Part shown: positions 1 through 11,417 of the stretch, one piece after another
Layout: the number at the start of each line of letters is the position of its first letter
Numbering within the stretch: position 1 is the stretch's first letter
NCBI GenBank assembly: GCA_007449985.2
Contig: VIIQ02000674.1
Location: 1-64,000, forward strand
DNA: 64,000 nucleotides
Direction of reading: 5' to 3'
Source of the DNA: Desmodesmus armatus
Taxonomy: Eukaryota; Chlorophyta; Chlorophyceae; Sphaeropleales; Scenedesmaceae
Notes under the pieces: model-generated
What the model was told of the DNA's origin: nothing
Seen by the model: only the letters and a program-made list of their open reading frames with translations
Databases searched by the model: none
Translations under genes and position numbers: made by a program

Positions 1-180
1 GTAGGATTGTCATGTTCGCTGTGTCAGCACTTGAGGGAATCGTGGTTGCACAGGGGAAGGGTGCTTATAAGCAGCGCTATCATGCTGCTGGTGACCGTCA
101 GTGACCTGTGATCTTTCCACTGAAACTTTTGTGCTGCTGCTGCTTCTTTGTTTGTCCTGTTGTGCTGCGGTTCAGCGGCA

Positions 181-203
181 ATGACCTATTGCATTGCCAG
201 CAC

Positions 204-239
<36 letters not shown>

Positions 240-710
240 CCAGCCGCCGCCCCCTCACCAGCAGCAGCAGCACATGATGGGCGGCATGATGCAGCAGCAA
301 CCGCACCACATGCAGCAGCAAGCACATGATGATGGGGGTCAAGGCATGCAGGGCATGATGGGAGGTGGAGGGATGGGGGGAGACATGCAGGACCCCCAGC
401 AGCAGCAGCAGCAGATGGATCAGCAGGGGATGAACCCTAGCATGATGAACCCTATGGGCCAGGCTGGCATGATGGGCCAGAGGGGGCCGGGTGCAGCAGG
501 GTTTATGGGGCCAGGTGTCGGGGGTTTTGGGATGGGGCCTATGGGAAACCCTGCCATGATGTCTATGATGATGAATATGATGGGGGGTCCTGGGGGCATG
601 GGGGGCCCGGGGGGTATGGGGGGCCGCAGGGTGGGGGAGGGGTGCCGCCGCCGCCTATGAGGGCGGTGGACATTGGGGTGGTAGGGGCGGGTACTGACAT
701 GATTACATGA
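181..710 (+). CDS. Gln/Met/Gly-rich low-complexity protein, 3' part of gene
   Basis: An open frame from ATG 181 opens with an 11-Gln run and then gives Met/Gln/Gly-rich repeats (HHMQQQ, GGMGGDMQ, GPGGMGGPGGMGG). It stops at 658-660. Just before that stop, in a G-rich stretch near 600-625, shifting by one base gives a more natural end (YGGPQGGGGVPPPPMR) that closes at TGA 708-710, so a homopolymer indel is likely. An acceptor-like CAG at 188-200 means the ATG may not be the true start and earlier exons may lie left of the window. The composition resembles glycine-rich or prion-like tails of RNA-binding proteins, but no folded domain is visible. Function not recognised. Confidence 0.5.
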
Positions 711-1897
711 GTAACAGCGCACAGGGTTGTGTTTGTTTGGCTTGCATGCATTCGCTCTGTTGACACAGTTGGAACTGTCGCTGCGAGGGGTGGATGGTTG
801 TGTGGGGGTTTGGCTGGTGCGTTTGTGGTATGGCAGAGTGGGAGCGTGCGTGCAGCGTGTGCAGGATAGCTGCCCACTTCAGCGGCCGGTTTTGTCAGTT
901 GGTACACTGCATGGCACCTGGTGCATGTGTAGCGCTGCCAGTGCAGCTGGACATACAGCCCCACCACCCTGCACCACCCCTTCTGCAGCCTCCTGTAAGG
1001 GGGCAGTCTGCTCAGGAGATGTGTGGAAGGAGTTTTTTTCCTCTCTGTCTTCCTGTAGGGCTCGCCCTAGTGCAACTGCTGGCGCTTCTTCTTGGATGCT
1101 TCCTTGTCAGCTCCTTGACCGCCCGGTGGGATAACATCCAGTCGGTGTGCATACCTGGGGATAAGGAGCTGCTTTCAATCAACGATGTATTGCTGAGGTA
1201 GTCGTCTGGCTGAAGTTTATTGTTCGTGGCGTTCCCAGTAACTCCTATTGCTGCCAAACTCTGTGACAACTCTGTGATCGTAAGTGGCAGCAGTGTGAAC
1301 TTCCAAGTCAAGCTACCGGCTTGTATGTTCGCAAGCGCATCGACATTGAAACATTCCCAGAGGTTGTATATCAGCCCCGCTTGAGCGTTTCGTGTGGTAT
1401 TATGCGCGCCGTGTTTGGTGGGTGTGGTGACAGAAACTCCATTGCGAGGTCAAGATCGTGTTACAGTTACCAAGGAAACAACTTCTGCGAAGTTGCAGAA
1501 ACGTTGTTAGGACTGACAGCTTGATCTGGCCCTGTCGGCAATGGACACGGCAATCTGCCGATCGGCACAGCCATTTCGTGCAGACGCAGCACGATCAGTA
1601 TCGCTTTGAGCGTCCAAACGGATCTTATGTTGATGCCTGAGTAATCAAGGTGGGACAAACAAGGTCCCCCCCACAAGACCCCGGCAAACAGTCAGCGTAT
1701 CAATCGGGTCGCATCAACGCTGTATCAACGTAGGTGAGGCACAAATGAATTCGTAGCATTGAGACTGGGCGTTGCTGCGACGTTGGTGGTCCGTTTTCAA
1801 CCAAAAGCATTCCCGGTCTGTTCTATGCACATGATCTGCTCGGATGCGTTCTATCGATGATTATTTGCAGACTCGTGAGTGATACGTCTTGATCAGG
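711..1897. other. intergenic stretch, no supported gene
   Basis: This probably holds the 3' UTR of the Gln/Met-rich gene and the 5' end of the next one. Short open frames exist (for example 1321-1524 and 1571-1640) but lack clear starts, splice partners or family motifs. The first exon of the polyQ gene is not located with confidence and may lie here. Confidence 0.4.
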
Positions 1898-2649
1898 CGG
1901 TGGCCTGGCACAGACTGTCCACTACTGTTTCTGAAGGGCTACTGTACAAGGACAGCAGGCAGATCATGCCTGATCGTTGGCAGGATGTGCTAGCAGAGCT
2001 GAAGCAAGTTGATGTATTGACTGAGGGCGACAGGTGCGCCGGGTCAGCCCCACAGGAGCAGTTCCTTGCTGCTCCATGTACCCCCCCACCCTCTCCCTCC
2101 CCTTGCTCCCTCCTCTTTGCAAAGCACAAGCTACCATGCTATCTCAACCAACGCATGATCACCTCATACACGTGCAGCCTTATACACGAGCAACCGAGGC
2201 TTGCAACTGGCATGATGCATTGAAGTCTGACCACATTCAACTGCCGGGTGACAGCATTTGAACAGGGTCCCCCATCCCAGAATGCCCTGCTGCCACCAAA
2301 GCAGTTGTTGTGCAGCACTCAGCTGTCAGCAACACGAAAGCAGGAAGCTGCACGGCGGGAGCATATAGCTGTCAGGACGTTGCATGTAGCAGGAGTCAGG
2401 CAACAGCACACTGCACACATGCATGCATGTTCACTTGGCGTGCAAACCTAAACCAGCGCTGTACCTCTCCAGGTCTCTCTCCACCTGACGCCACACATTC
2501 AAAGCAGTGTTGCCTCACACATGTGCGTCTGATGCCCTCTCCCTGCGGCCACCCCCCCCCCCCCCCTCTGTCACCACTGCTTCTGCTGCTTTTTCCTATG
2601 TCACACATTTCGTTGCCCAGGGTGCGGTCTGTGCTGGACAGGGCCACAA

Positions 2650-2681
<32 letters not shown>

Positions 2682-3498
2682 GCAGGAGGGGGTCAGTCAG
2701 GCCAGACAGGTGTGGTGCTGCAGCAGCTGCGTATAGCGCGTGGGCTGTATGAAGAAGACAGGGCTGCTGCTGCGACACTGCTGGGGAGCATGCTGGCCGA
2801 CTTGGACGATGCACAGGTGAGGGAAGAGGGAAGAGGGGTGTGAATTGGGGGGGGGGGGGGGTGAGGTCGACAGAGGGAGTACTTGGATACATGCAAGCTC
2901 AGTTGATGTGTGGGAGGGGGTTGGGGTGCACAGATCAGAAAATATAGTTAATAGGAGGAAGGTGCATGATTGTTCACACATGTGGGGGATGAGGGGTTGG
3001 GTTGGGGTGTGCGTGTAGGGGGCGGGGTGTATTGGAAGGGTGTTGGGTGGGTATATGGGTTGGCTGGTGGGTTACTGGAAGGTGCACAGATGGGGAATGA
3101 CCGCAACAGACGCACACGGTGTGGGGAGGGTGGTGCGCACATCCGCACACGGCTGGGGCATAGGACCTCCATGGTGAAGGGATCAACAGTGTCACTGGTA
3201 ACAGCGGCAGCAGCAGCAGCACACATGTGACAATCCCTTCAAACCCATGCGGCCACACACTCACCTTCCCCGCCCTCCCGCCGAATCATTCATTCACCCA
3301 CTCCTCAACCCTGCGCAACTTGCAGGCACTGCTGATGTTGAACACCAACACAAGCACACCCATGGCAGCAGCAGCAGCAGCAGCTGTCGGTCAGGCCTCC
3401 CACAGATTCCAGGACATGTCCACACAGCAGCAGCACCAGCAGCACCAGCATCAGCAGCGCCACCACCAACAGCAGCAGCAGCAGCAGCAGGAGGACCA

Positions 3499-3529
<31 letters not shown>

Positions 3530-3984
3530 GACCAGCAGGAGAACGAACAGCAGCAGCAGCAGCAGCAACACGCCCATCTGCGTGACGGGGGTGGGCCACC
3601 AGGTTCATGGGGCCATGGGTGGCAAGCTTTGAAATGCAGCAGCAGCCAGCGGGCAATGGGTCATGCGGGCCGGGGTCTGCCAGTCGCAGGGACCTACCCA
3701 CACCTGGGGTCACTGCCACACACTGGTGGGTGACTAAGAGGAAGCTGAATAGTTGATGTCCAGTGAGAAACTGTTGTGACTCTGTTCCCTGCATTCCATG
3801 GCTATCTCTCTCCTTTGTACCCATGGCTGGTACCCTCAGCACCCTCTTACTGTAAAGGTGACTGCCAAACACTTACTCACCCCCCCCCCTTGCTTCTGTC
3901 TCCTGTCTCATACATTCTTCGGTCTCACACAGACCACCCCGATGCCCCAGGATCGCACGCGCAGCATAAGCACGGCTCTGCCCA

Positions 3985-4019
<35 letters not shown>

Positions 4020-5211
4020 AACACTACGAGCCAAACCCCCACCCGCCGCCACCGCATGTGACAGTGGTCAAACGCGAACCACACATGCACCAGGACACAG
4101 ATCAGCAGCACCAGCAACAGCAGCAGCAGCACGGCACAGCGCAGCATGACGCAGCACAGCACAGCACGACACAGCATGACGCAGCCCAGCACAGCACGAC
4201 ACACCACCGCAAACAGGAGCAGCAGGGGCGTCTGTCTGGGGACGGCAGTATGCCAGCAGCACAACAGGGAGCACAGCACGCCACAGCACAGCACAGCATG
4301 GCGCGTCGACCGCACCAACACGACACGGGGAAGCAGCAGGGTGCAGCAGCAGCAGCAGCAGCAGCGGAGGACGATGACAGCTTCCCTGTGCCATTGCACA
4401 AAGTGCCTCGTAAGCCACGCACAAGGGGACCAGCAGGGGAGGGACCTACCTCCCCGCACTCTGCTGCTGCTGCTGCTGCTGGTACCATCCCAGGCAGCAG
4501 TGATGGGGTCGGTTGGGGACAGCAGCAGCAACAGCAGCAGCAGCAGCAGCAGCTCCCTCAGGGTTGGGGTCCCACAGCATCAGCAGCAGCAGCAGCGCCA
4601 GCAGTGCCTAGTCAGCTGGCGGCGGCTTCAGGTCAGCAGCAGCAGCAGCAGCAGAAGGGTTTGCGTGGGTTGACATTGTCGGACTTGGTGGCAAAGGCAG
4701 CAGAGGGAGACCCAGAGGCACTGCAAGTGGTGCAGGTTAGTCAGCCATATCACACGCGTGATCGACTTTTGGTGTTTGACTTGGTTTTGATGGTTGTTTT
4801 GAGTCATGCATGCTTGTTGATTGCTAGCTTCTTTCCTTGCTTGTGCTTGCGTGCGTGCTTGCTTGCTTGCTTGCCTGCCTGCCTGCCTGCCTGCCTGCCT
4901 GCATGATCACCCACTTGCTTACTCCGGAATCACTGCTGGTCTCGCTGGTGTGCTATGCTATGCTATGCTATGCTATGCTATGCTATGCTATGCTATGCTA
5001 TGCTATGCTATGCTATGCTATGCTATGCTATGCTATGCTATGCTATGCTATGCTATGCTATGCTATGCTATGCTATGCTATGCTATGCTATGCTATGCTA
5101 TGCTATGCTATGCTGCAGGAGGTGTGGGCAGCTGCTGCTGTGCAGCCCGGTGCACAGGAGGAAGTCCTGAGGCTTATGCAGGAGGCCCAACAGAAGCTGC
5201 AGCAGCGAGAA

Positions 5212-5266
<55 letters not shown>

Positions 5267-7307
5267 CATACAGCCTCCCCCAGCAACCTCATCAGCAACC
5301 CCAGCAGCAGCAGGCATACAGCCTCCCGCAGCAACCTCAGCAGCAGCAGCAGCAGCAGCTGCAGGTGCCGCTGCCCCGTGTCTCACTGCCCGAGTTACAG
5401 CAGGCCCTCAACGTTACTGCTAACCCGCTGCCAGAGTCTCTCAAAACCCTGCTGGGCAACCTAGGGCTGCTAACCCTGGGGGGAGCAGCAGCAGCAGCGG
5501 TTTAGCCACCGCCAGCACAGCAGCAGCTATGCTGGCACACCTTGCTGGCAGCAGCAGCGGTGGTATGCTTGCTACCCCTGCCAGTGCCGGGCAGTATGAG
5601 TCAGCAGCAGCAGCAGCAGCAGCAGCGGGGCTGAGGGTCAGCGCGGGGGATTTGTCAGCAGCAGCAGCGGTGCTGACGGTCGCTTGAACCGCAAGCGCAG
5701 CTCAGAAGCTGCAGGGTTTAGTGACCAGCAACCCCACTGGCCTTTGGGCCAGAGAAGCAGGCTGGCCCAGAACCTGGCCCAGCAGCAGCAGCAGCAGCAG
5801 GGTGGGCCAGGTTCTGGGCCAGGTGTAAGGCCAGGTCCCGCCACGCCTCGTGCTGCTGCTGCTGCTGCTGGGGGTGGAGTTGGTGGCGGCGGCAGCACCA
5901 GCGGCGGCAGCTTGACAGAAAGCCCTACATTGTCTGCTGCTGCTGGTGCTGCTGCTGCGGCGATGCGTGCGCTGGGGTTGCCTGTGGATCAGGATAAGGC
6001 GTCCGTGATCGACCACATGTTTGTGCTGCTGCGCCAACGGGGACTGACAAGTACAGAGCAGGTATGGTACAGACTCTGCGTGGCGATGGTGGGTTTGGGT
6101 AGCTTGGGTCAATCACATCGCAATCGGACAGAGCCGTGGGGTGTCCCTCTAAACATTCTTCCTCCCATCTTGCAGATCCCAACCCTCTTGTTTGTCTTCC
6201 CATTCCAAGCCGCTGCTGCTGCTGCTGCTGCTGCCTGTACTGCAGGTTGCTGCCTTCATGCATGCCCTCCCAGGGGCGCTGCAGGCAGCAGGGCGTGCTG
6301 CTGGCGGTCCTGCAATGTCACCCACAGCAAACCTTGAGGGATACCTTCAGGTGCGCTACTAGGGTTTAGGATTTAAGGTTTGAGTGCACCAAGGGTTTAG
6401 GGGGTTAGCTGCTGTGGCTGTGGATCATGTAAGCAGAGCAGGCATTGCAAGTATGTGTTGTCACCCACAGCAAACGTTGAGGAATACCTACAGGTGCGCT
6501 ACTAGGGTTTGGGGTTTGGGTTTACCTAAACCTCAACCCAGGGTTTAGGGGTTTTAGCTGGTGTGGATGTGGGCTGTGGATCATGTGAGCAGAGCAGGCA
6601 TTGCAAGTATGTGCTGCCACCCACAGCAAACTCTAAAGGTTGCCTGCAGGTGAGCTACTAGGGAGTAGGGTTGATGTAGGTTTTTGGGTTCATGTTTGAC
6701 TGCCTGGAGGTTGAGCTTCTTGGAATTTTAGCTGCTGGGGGGTTTGCTGCCTTAAGGCTGTGGACAATTAAGCAGGCACTGCAAGCGATTGAATGACTGT
6801 GACTGCAGCAGCAATGCAGCTCTCCTGTGGACAGTCCACAGCCTACCTTGAGGGCTATGGGCCATCCACAGGTGAGCTGCATTGCTGCTGCAGTCACAGT
6901 CATTCATTTCTACGTGTTCACCAATTGAGGGATGACCTGCTATGCTACCTATGGCTCAGTATGTGGTGCCGGAATGGTGGGTCACTAGTAGTGTTCTGTC
7001 ACGCACAGCAAACCTCGAGGGATACTTGCAGTCCTGCCTTGTCAAGAGCTGTCATCAGCTGTCTTGCTGCAGCGCATTATACGGTTGCCTTTGTTGTTGC
7101 TGCTGCTTTGCGTGTGTGACTGTTGTCCCTCTGTCTGTTCGTATCTTGCTGCAGCGCATGGGTGCTGACACCATCTCACAGGCCATAGAGCAAGCCCTGC
7201 AAGTAGCACTACAGACCCCCAGCACAACAGCAGCAGCAGCAGCAGCAGCAGCAGGGACATCGACGGCGGCAGCAACAGCTGCGCCACGCCCTCTGGCCCC
7301 ACCTCAG

Positions 7308-7350
<43 letters not shown>

Positions 7351-7740
7351 TTTCGGGGCCTCTGCAGCCGCCACCAGCAGCAGCAGCAGCAGTCTCAGGT
7401 CCGCCGCCGCCGCCGTCACTGTCAGCAGCAGCAGCAGCAGCACCTGCCTCTGGGGCTAACGATCTGCTTGCAGCTTTGAAGACCACTTTACTAGCAGGGG
7501 CAGCAGGTCAGGGTGGTTTGCCAAGCGGTGTGCTCAACATGCTGACAAGCATGGTCTCCTCTGCTGCTGCTGATGGTGCGGTTGACCCTGCACTACTGCA
7601 GCAGCTGCAGCAGGCACTGAACCCTCTAAGGCAGCAGTGGCAGCAGCAGCGGCAGCAGTGTCACAGCCGCCGCAGCAGCAGCAGCAGCAGTGGGGGGCAC
7701 TGCGGCAAGCTCTCAGCCTGGCACACAAGCTGGCTCTGGG

Positions 7741-7775
<35 letters not shown>

Positions 7776-8593
7776 CCATCCACACCAGCAGCCCCACCCC
7801 CAGCAGCAGCAGGATACCATGCTTGGGCAGACTGCGCCGCCGCCGCAGCAGCAGCAGCACAGGAGCAGGGTGGCACATCAGGGTGTCACTTCAACCGCCA
7901 GGGTAGGCAGCAGCGGCGGCGGCGCCCAGCTGCAGCAGTATGAATCTGCGGTGGCGTTGCTCAGGGGGATGGGTGCCGAGGTACAGCTACAGCCATCCAG
8001 CGCAGCCGCCGGCGGTGGCGGCAGCAGCAGCAGCAGCAGCAGCGGGGCTGGCTTTGAGGTGGTGTTGAGGAAGCTACCAGGGGCTTGTGGTGCAGTGGCT
8101 TTAGCGGAGCAGTTGTTGACTCAGCTAGCTTCCAGCGGCATACGGATTGTGAGGGCTGACGGGGTACAACCGACGGCGGTGCCTGCAGCTGCAGCTGCAG
8201 CAGCAGCAGCAGCAGCGCAGGTTGGCAATCCTACAGCAGCAGCAGCAGCAGCAGCAGCAGGGGGTGCAGCTCGTAGGGGACCCTGGGGCCAGCAAGGTGC
8301 CGACGGCTCGCAGCAAGGCACTTGGAGCAGCAGTTGCCTCCTGAGCAAGCCGATCAGCAGTGGCAGCAGCAGCAGCAGCTGGGCAGGGTGCAGGGCAAGG
8401 CCCCCGGCAGGGCCGTCAGCAGCAGCAGCAGCAGCAGGCGGATACTGTGCTGGATTCTGTGAGGCTGCATGCAGACCTTGTGGCTCTCATGTTGCTTTTG
8501 GAGCCTGGCTCCTTCAAGTATAAGAGCATATGGACAGCTCTTGAGCTTTTGGAAGGCAGCGAGGCCTTCCTAAAAGATGTGCACACACACGAG

Positions 8594-8627
<34 letters not shown>

Positions 8628-11417
8628 GTGGTGGTGGCAGGGAAGGGGTGCTGTCGGCAGCGACAGCAGCAGCCGGTGTGGAAGGGAAGGTGCAGTTTCT
8701 CACCCGCTCCCGCCCAGCGGTTCTGGACCAAAGCAACGGCTACAAGCAGCAGCAGCAGCAGCAGCAGGGAGGGGGTGACGCAGCTGAGACAGTACTGCTA
8801 CAGTCGCTGCTGGCTGCTACTGCCAGTAACCCGCAGGCTACAGCAGCAGGGCTAACCTCCTTTGGTACCCATCTGCGGCAGCAGTTCCAGGGTCTCAAGG
8901 ATCTAAAAGCACAGATAGAGGCTACGATAAGAGCATCTGGGGTGCCGGCCGGGACCGCTACTCTAAGTGGAGGCGGCAGCGGCAGCGAGAAGCAGCAGCA
9001 GCAGCAGCATGCGAGTAGCGGCAGCAATGGGGGGCGAGGGGTGTCACCGGGGCGCAACGGGACCCATGGTGCCTTCCAGACGCCTGTAGCAGCAGCAGCA
9101 GGGGAAGTTGGAGGGGTGGGGTTGCCAGTAGCTCTGCCAGTAGCAATGGCAGAGTTGGGACCGGTTCCCGCTGCTGCTGCTGCTGCTGCTTTTGGGGGAG
9201 CTGGGCCAGCTGGTGTGGTCGGTGTGAATGGGGCTGTCGGTCTAGGCGGTGGTTACCCTGCTGGCAGTTACTCATCCGGCGGTTACGCTTCTGGGACCTT
9301 GGGTGCCCCAGCAGCAGCAGGGTTGGAGGGTTTGGGACCCTGCAGCCGCCGTCACTGGGAGTGACAGCTACTGCTGCTGGGCCGGGTTACTTACCACCAC
9401 CAGGGACTGGGCCAGGTTACGGACCGCCAACTGCAGCTGGTGGTGGGCCGGGTTATGTGGCACCAGCCATTGCTGGTGGGCCAGGTTATGGGCCGGCTTA
9501 CGGGCCCAGCACCAGTAGCAGTATGTGGATACCTGGACCAGTTGGGGACGCGTCCACACCAGGTACTGCTGCTGCTGCTGCTGGGTTGCTGCCAATGCTG
9601 GCTCCCCAACAGCAGCAGCAGCAGCAGCAAGTGACTGCAGGGGTGCCACTAGTGCCGCCGTCAGGTGGTGGTGCTACTGGGGGTGAGGGTACCGCTGCTG
9701 CTGCTGCTGCTGCACCCTCCAGCAATGCTGCCGCCCTTGCAGTTGCGTTGGCTGGAGTTTTGTCGGGAAGTGGTGGTGGTCAGGGGCTGCTAGATCCTGG
9801 GCAAGTCATGACACAGCTGCAGCAGACCCTCCAGGGTACTGCAGGCAGCAGTGACACACAGCAGCAGCAGCAGCAGCAGCAGCAGCTGGTGCTCAAGAGC
9901 TTACTGAGTGCTCTGGGTGTCAGCAGCCCCCCAGCAGCAGCAGCAGCAGCAGCAGCAGTGCCGTCTGCTGCTTTGACAAGCTCACAGGCCCCAGTGTGGC
10001 CGCCACCAACCTCCCCAACAGCAGCAGCAGCCGCTGCTGCTGCTGTCTCTGGTGCATTGAGTAGTGCGCATCACTCCGGCAGCGGCGGCGGCAGCGGACC
10101 TCGCATCTCATATAAGGGTACTGTCATGGCATCACCTACCCTACTGCTTGAGGACAACAGCAGCGGCAGCAGCAGCAGCGACGGCCGCCGGGATGGTGGA
10201 GGGGTGGCACGGGACGGCAGCAGCAGCAACGAGGATGGACTGTTGGATGATCTTGTTGAGCTGTTTTCGGTGTTCAGTCAGGATCTGCCAGTGGCGCTGG
10301 CGGCTTCACTACCGAGTGTGCTGGTCGCGCGGGAGAGGCGGGCGAGGCCTGACAATGCACCAGAGGTGGGTATCTCTTTGATATGTTACATGAGGATATA
10401 TTGTAGTGGGGGTGGGGTGGGGGGGGGGGGGGGGGCAAGGCAGCCGAGTGTGCTGGTCGCACGGGAGCGGCGCGCGAGGCCTGACAACGCACCGGAGGTG
10501 GGTAGCGTGCCGGGTGTGATGGCACCTATGCCATAACAGGGATTTGTGCTGACATGTTGCCATCAGGTTATGCTTCAGGGGGGGGGGGAGTAGACAGGTG
10601 CGCTGGCTGCTAGGGAGGGGCGAGCCAGGCCCGTCAAGCACCGCAGCTGAGGTGGGTAGGGACCCTATAGCACCTAGTCCACAGCAGGACCGGGAGTTGG
10701 CATCAGTAGTCTTGTGCAAGGGGGCGATAGCATCCAAAGTTCAGGACCAAATACAACCACCTGACCTTCACATACGCAGCCTCTCACATGCGTACACAGC
10801 AGGGCCCCAGACACGTTATTCCTTCTAATGTACTCAGATGACACCCCGCATCGGTTTCTAGGTACCTGCACCCTTACTATAGACGCAAACACACTCACAC
10901 ATACACCAACGATGTATGCCGCAGGGTCAGGTGCTGCTGCTGCACCCCGCCCCTGGCAGCACCCCAGAGCAGCTGCAGCTGCTAGGGGCTCTGTCAGCCA
11001 CAATACGTGCCTGTTGGTGCACTTGCTCAACCAGCAGCAGCTGCTGCTGTGCCCCCAAGGCAGTAGCCAGACAGGGGACCTGAGGATTGCGGCTGTGGTG
11101 ATCAACCGCAGCAGCAGCAGCAGCAGCAGCAGGGGAGGGTAGCGGCGTTGAAGCAGGACCCAGGGGGTGGGGATGTCCCCAACCAGCAGCAGCAGCAGCA
11201 GCAGCGGGAGGAGGCACAAGGGCAGCAGGGTGCAATGCAGCAGGGACCTGGCTCACAGACACATCAGGACAACCGGCAGCAGCAACAGCAGCCGTCGCTG
11301 CCAACCCATGACGGGCAGCAGGACAGACAGCAGCAGCAGCATGGTGCTGAGCGTGCACCAGACGCAGCAGCAGCAGCATCAAGTGTGCCTCTGGCGGGGC
11401 TCTCCACAGAGGGGTGA
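1898..11417 (+). CDS. multi-exon polyQ/polyA/polyS protein, function unknown
   Basis: Reconstructed exons: ~1898-2033, 2621-2816, 3326-3725, 3933-4735, 5119-6061, 7155-10365 and 10925-11417. The first four junctions join in matching phase (2, 0, 1, 0), and 6061/7155 and 10365/10925 both join in phase 0, which is the best evidence for one gene. Complex islands lie between Gln, Ala and Ser runs: RWQDVLAELKQVDVL, QQLRIARGLYEEDRAA, VIDHMFVLLRQRGLTS, LHADLVALMLLLEPGSF, PGY repeats near 9380-9500 and VLLLHPAPGSTPEQLQLLG. The large exons change frame several times, nearly always inside CAG runs, so the protein cannot be read without correction. The 5' end is unresolved. A nuclear or RNA-linked scaffold is conceivable, but I recognise no domain. 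Confidence 0.55.
4846..4902. repeat. CTTG/CCTG tetranucleotide tract
   Basis: Short tandem tract inside the intron after exon 3933-4735 of the polyQ gene. It grades from GCGT through CTTG to CCTG units, the same family as the long CCTG tract at 53.3 kb. Confidence 0.85.
4951..5114. repeat. (TGCTA)n pentanucleotide tract, about 33 units
   Basis: Uninterrupted TGCTA repeats fill the 3' end of the intron and end 4 bp before the acceptor CAG at 5116-5118. Translated, it gives an artefactual LCYAM repeat; it is intronic because the flanking exons join in phase 0 across it. Confidence 0.95.
6310..7031 (+). repeat. array of micro-exon-like units in the polyQ-gene intron
   Basis: Units at 6328-6350, 6471-6493 and 6627-6649 are each 23 nt, preceded by CACCCACAG and followed by a GTGCGC or GTGAGC donor. 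A 30-nt version lies at 6842-6871 and a copy lacking a donor at 7009-7031. Read in one frame they give ANLEGYLQ-like peptides. Unit spacing is about 143-156 bp. Being 23 nt long, any single copy would break the phase-0 join of the flanking exons. Confidence 0.8.
6790..6906. other. long inverted repeat / hairpin inside intron
   Basis: Arms 6790-6831 and 6865-6906 (42 bp) are complementary with one internal mismatch at 6823/6873, leaving a 33-nt loop. Both strands consequently read MTVTAAAMQL. The fold would be a very stable stem. It encloses the fourth micro-exon-like unit. Candidates are a miRNA-type precursor or a small inverted-repeat element. Confidence 0.9.
7061..7161 (+). repeat. duplicated 3' splice-site edge before exon 7155
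   Basis: TCTTGCTGCAG followed by CGCAT occurs at 7062-7077 and again at 7144-7159, 82 bp apart. Only the second leads into the long coding exon (RMGADTISQAIEQAL), so the first is a decoy copy of the acceptor. Confidence 0.75.
10302..10660 (+). repeat. three tandem copies of an exon 3' edge with donor
   Basis: The coding edge PSVLVARERRARPDNAPE plus a GTGGGT donor ends at 10365, is repeated almost intact ending at 10497, and again in degenerate form ending at 10651. Copies are separated by intron sequence containing a long G run. Only the first is contiguous with the exon; the other two are candidate alternative 5' sites. Confidence 0.85.

Noticed and set aside
3908..4531. Minus-strand Cys/Leu/Val-rich open frames opposite CAG-rich exons
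   Set aside because: Shadows of polyQ/polyA coding sequence on the other strand; the plus-strand exons have matching phases.
4837..5118. LCYAM-repeat open frames
   Set aside because: Product of the TGCTA tract inside an intron whose flanking exons join in phase without it.
6328..6649. Inclusion of all three 23-nt units as an in-frame 69-nt insert
   Set aside because: Total length is a multiple of three, but the joined sequence meets a TGA early in the second unit.
10905..11100. Possible SPOC-like C-terminus of the polyQ protein
   Set aside because: Only loose resemblance in a frame-broken segment; not enough to name a domain.
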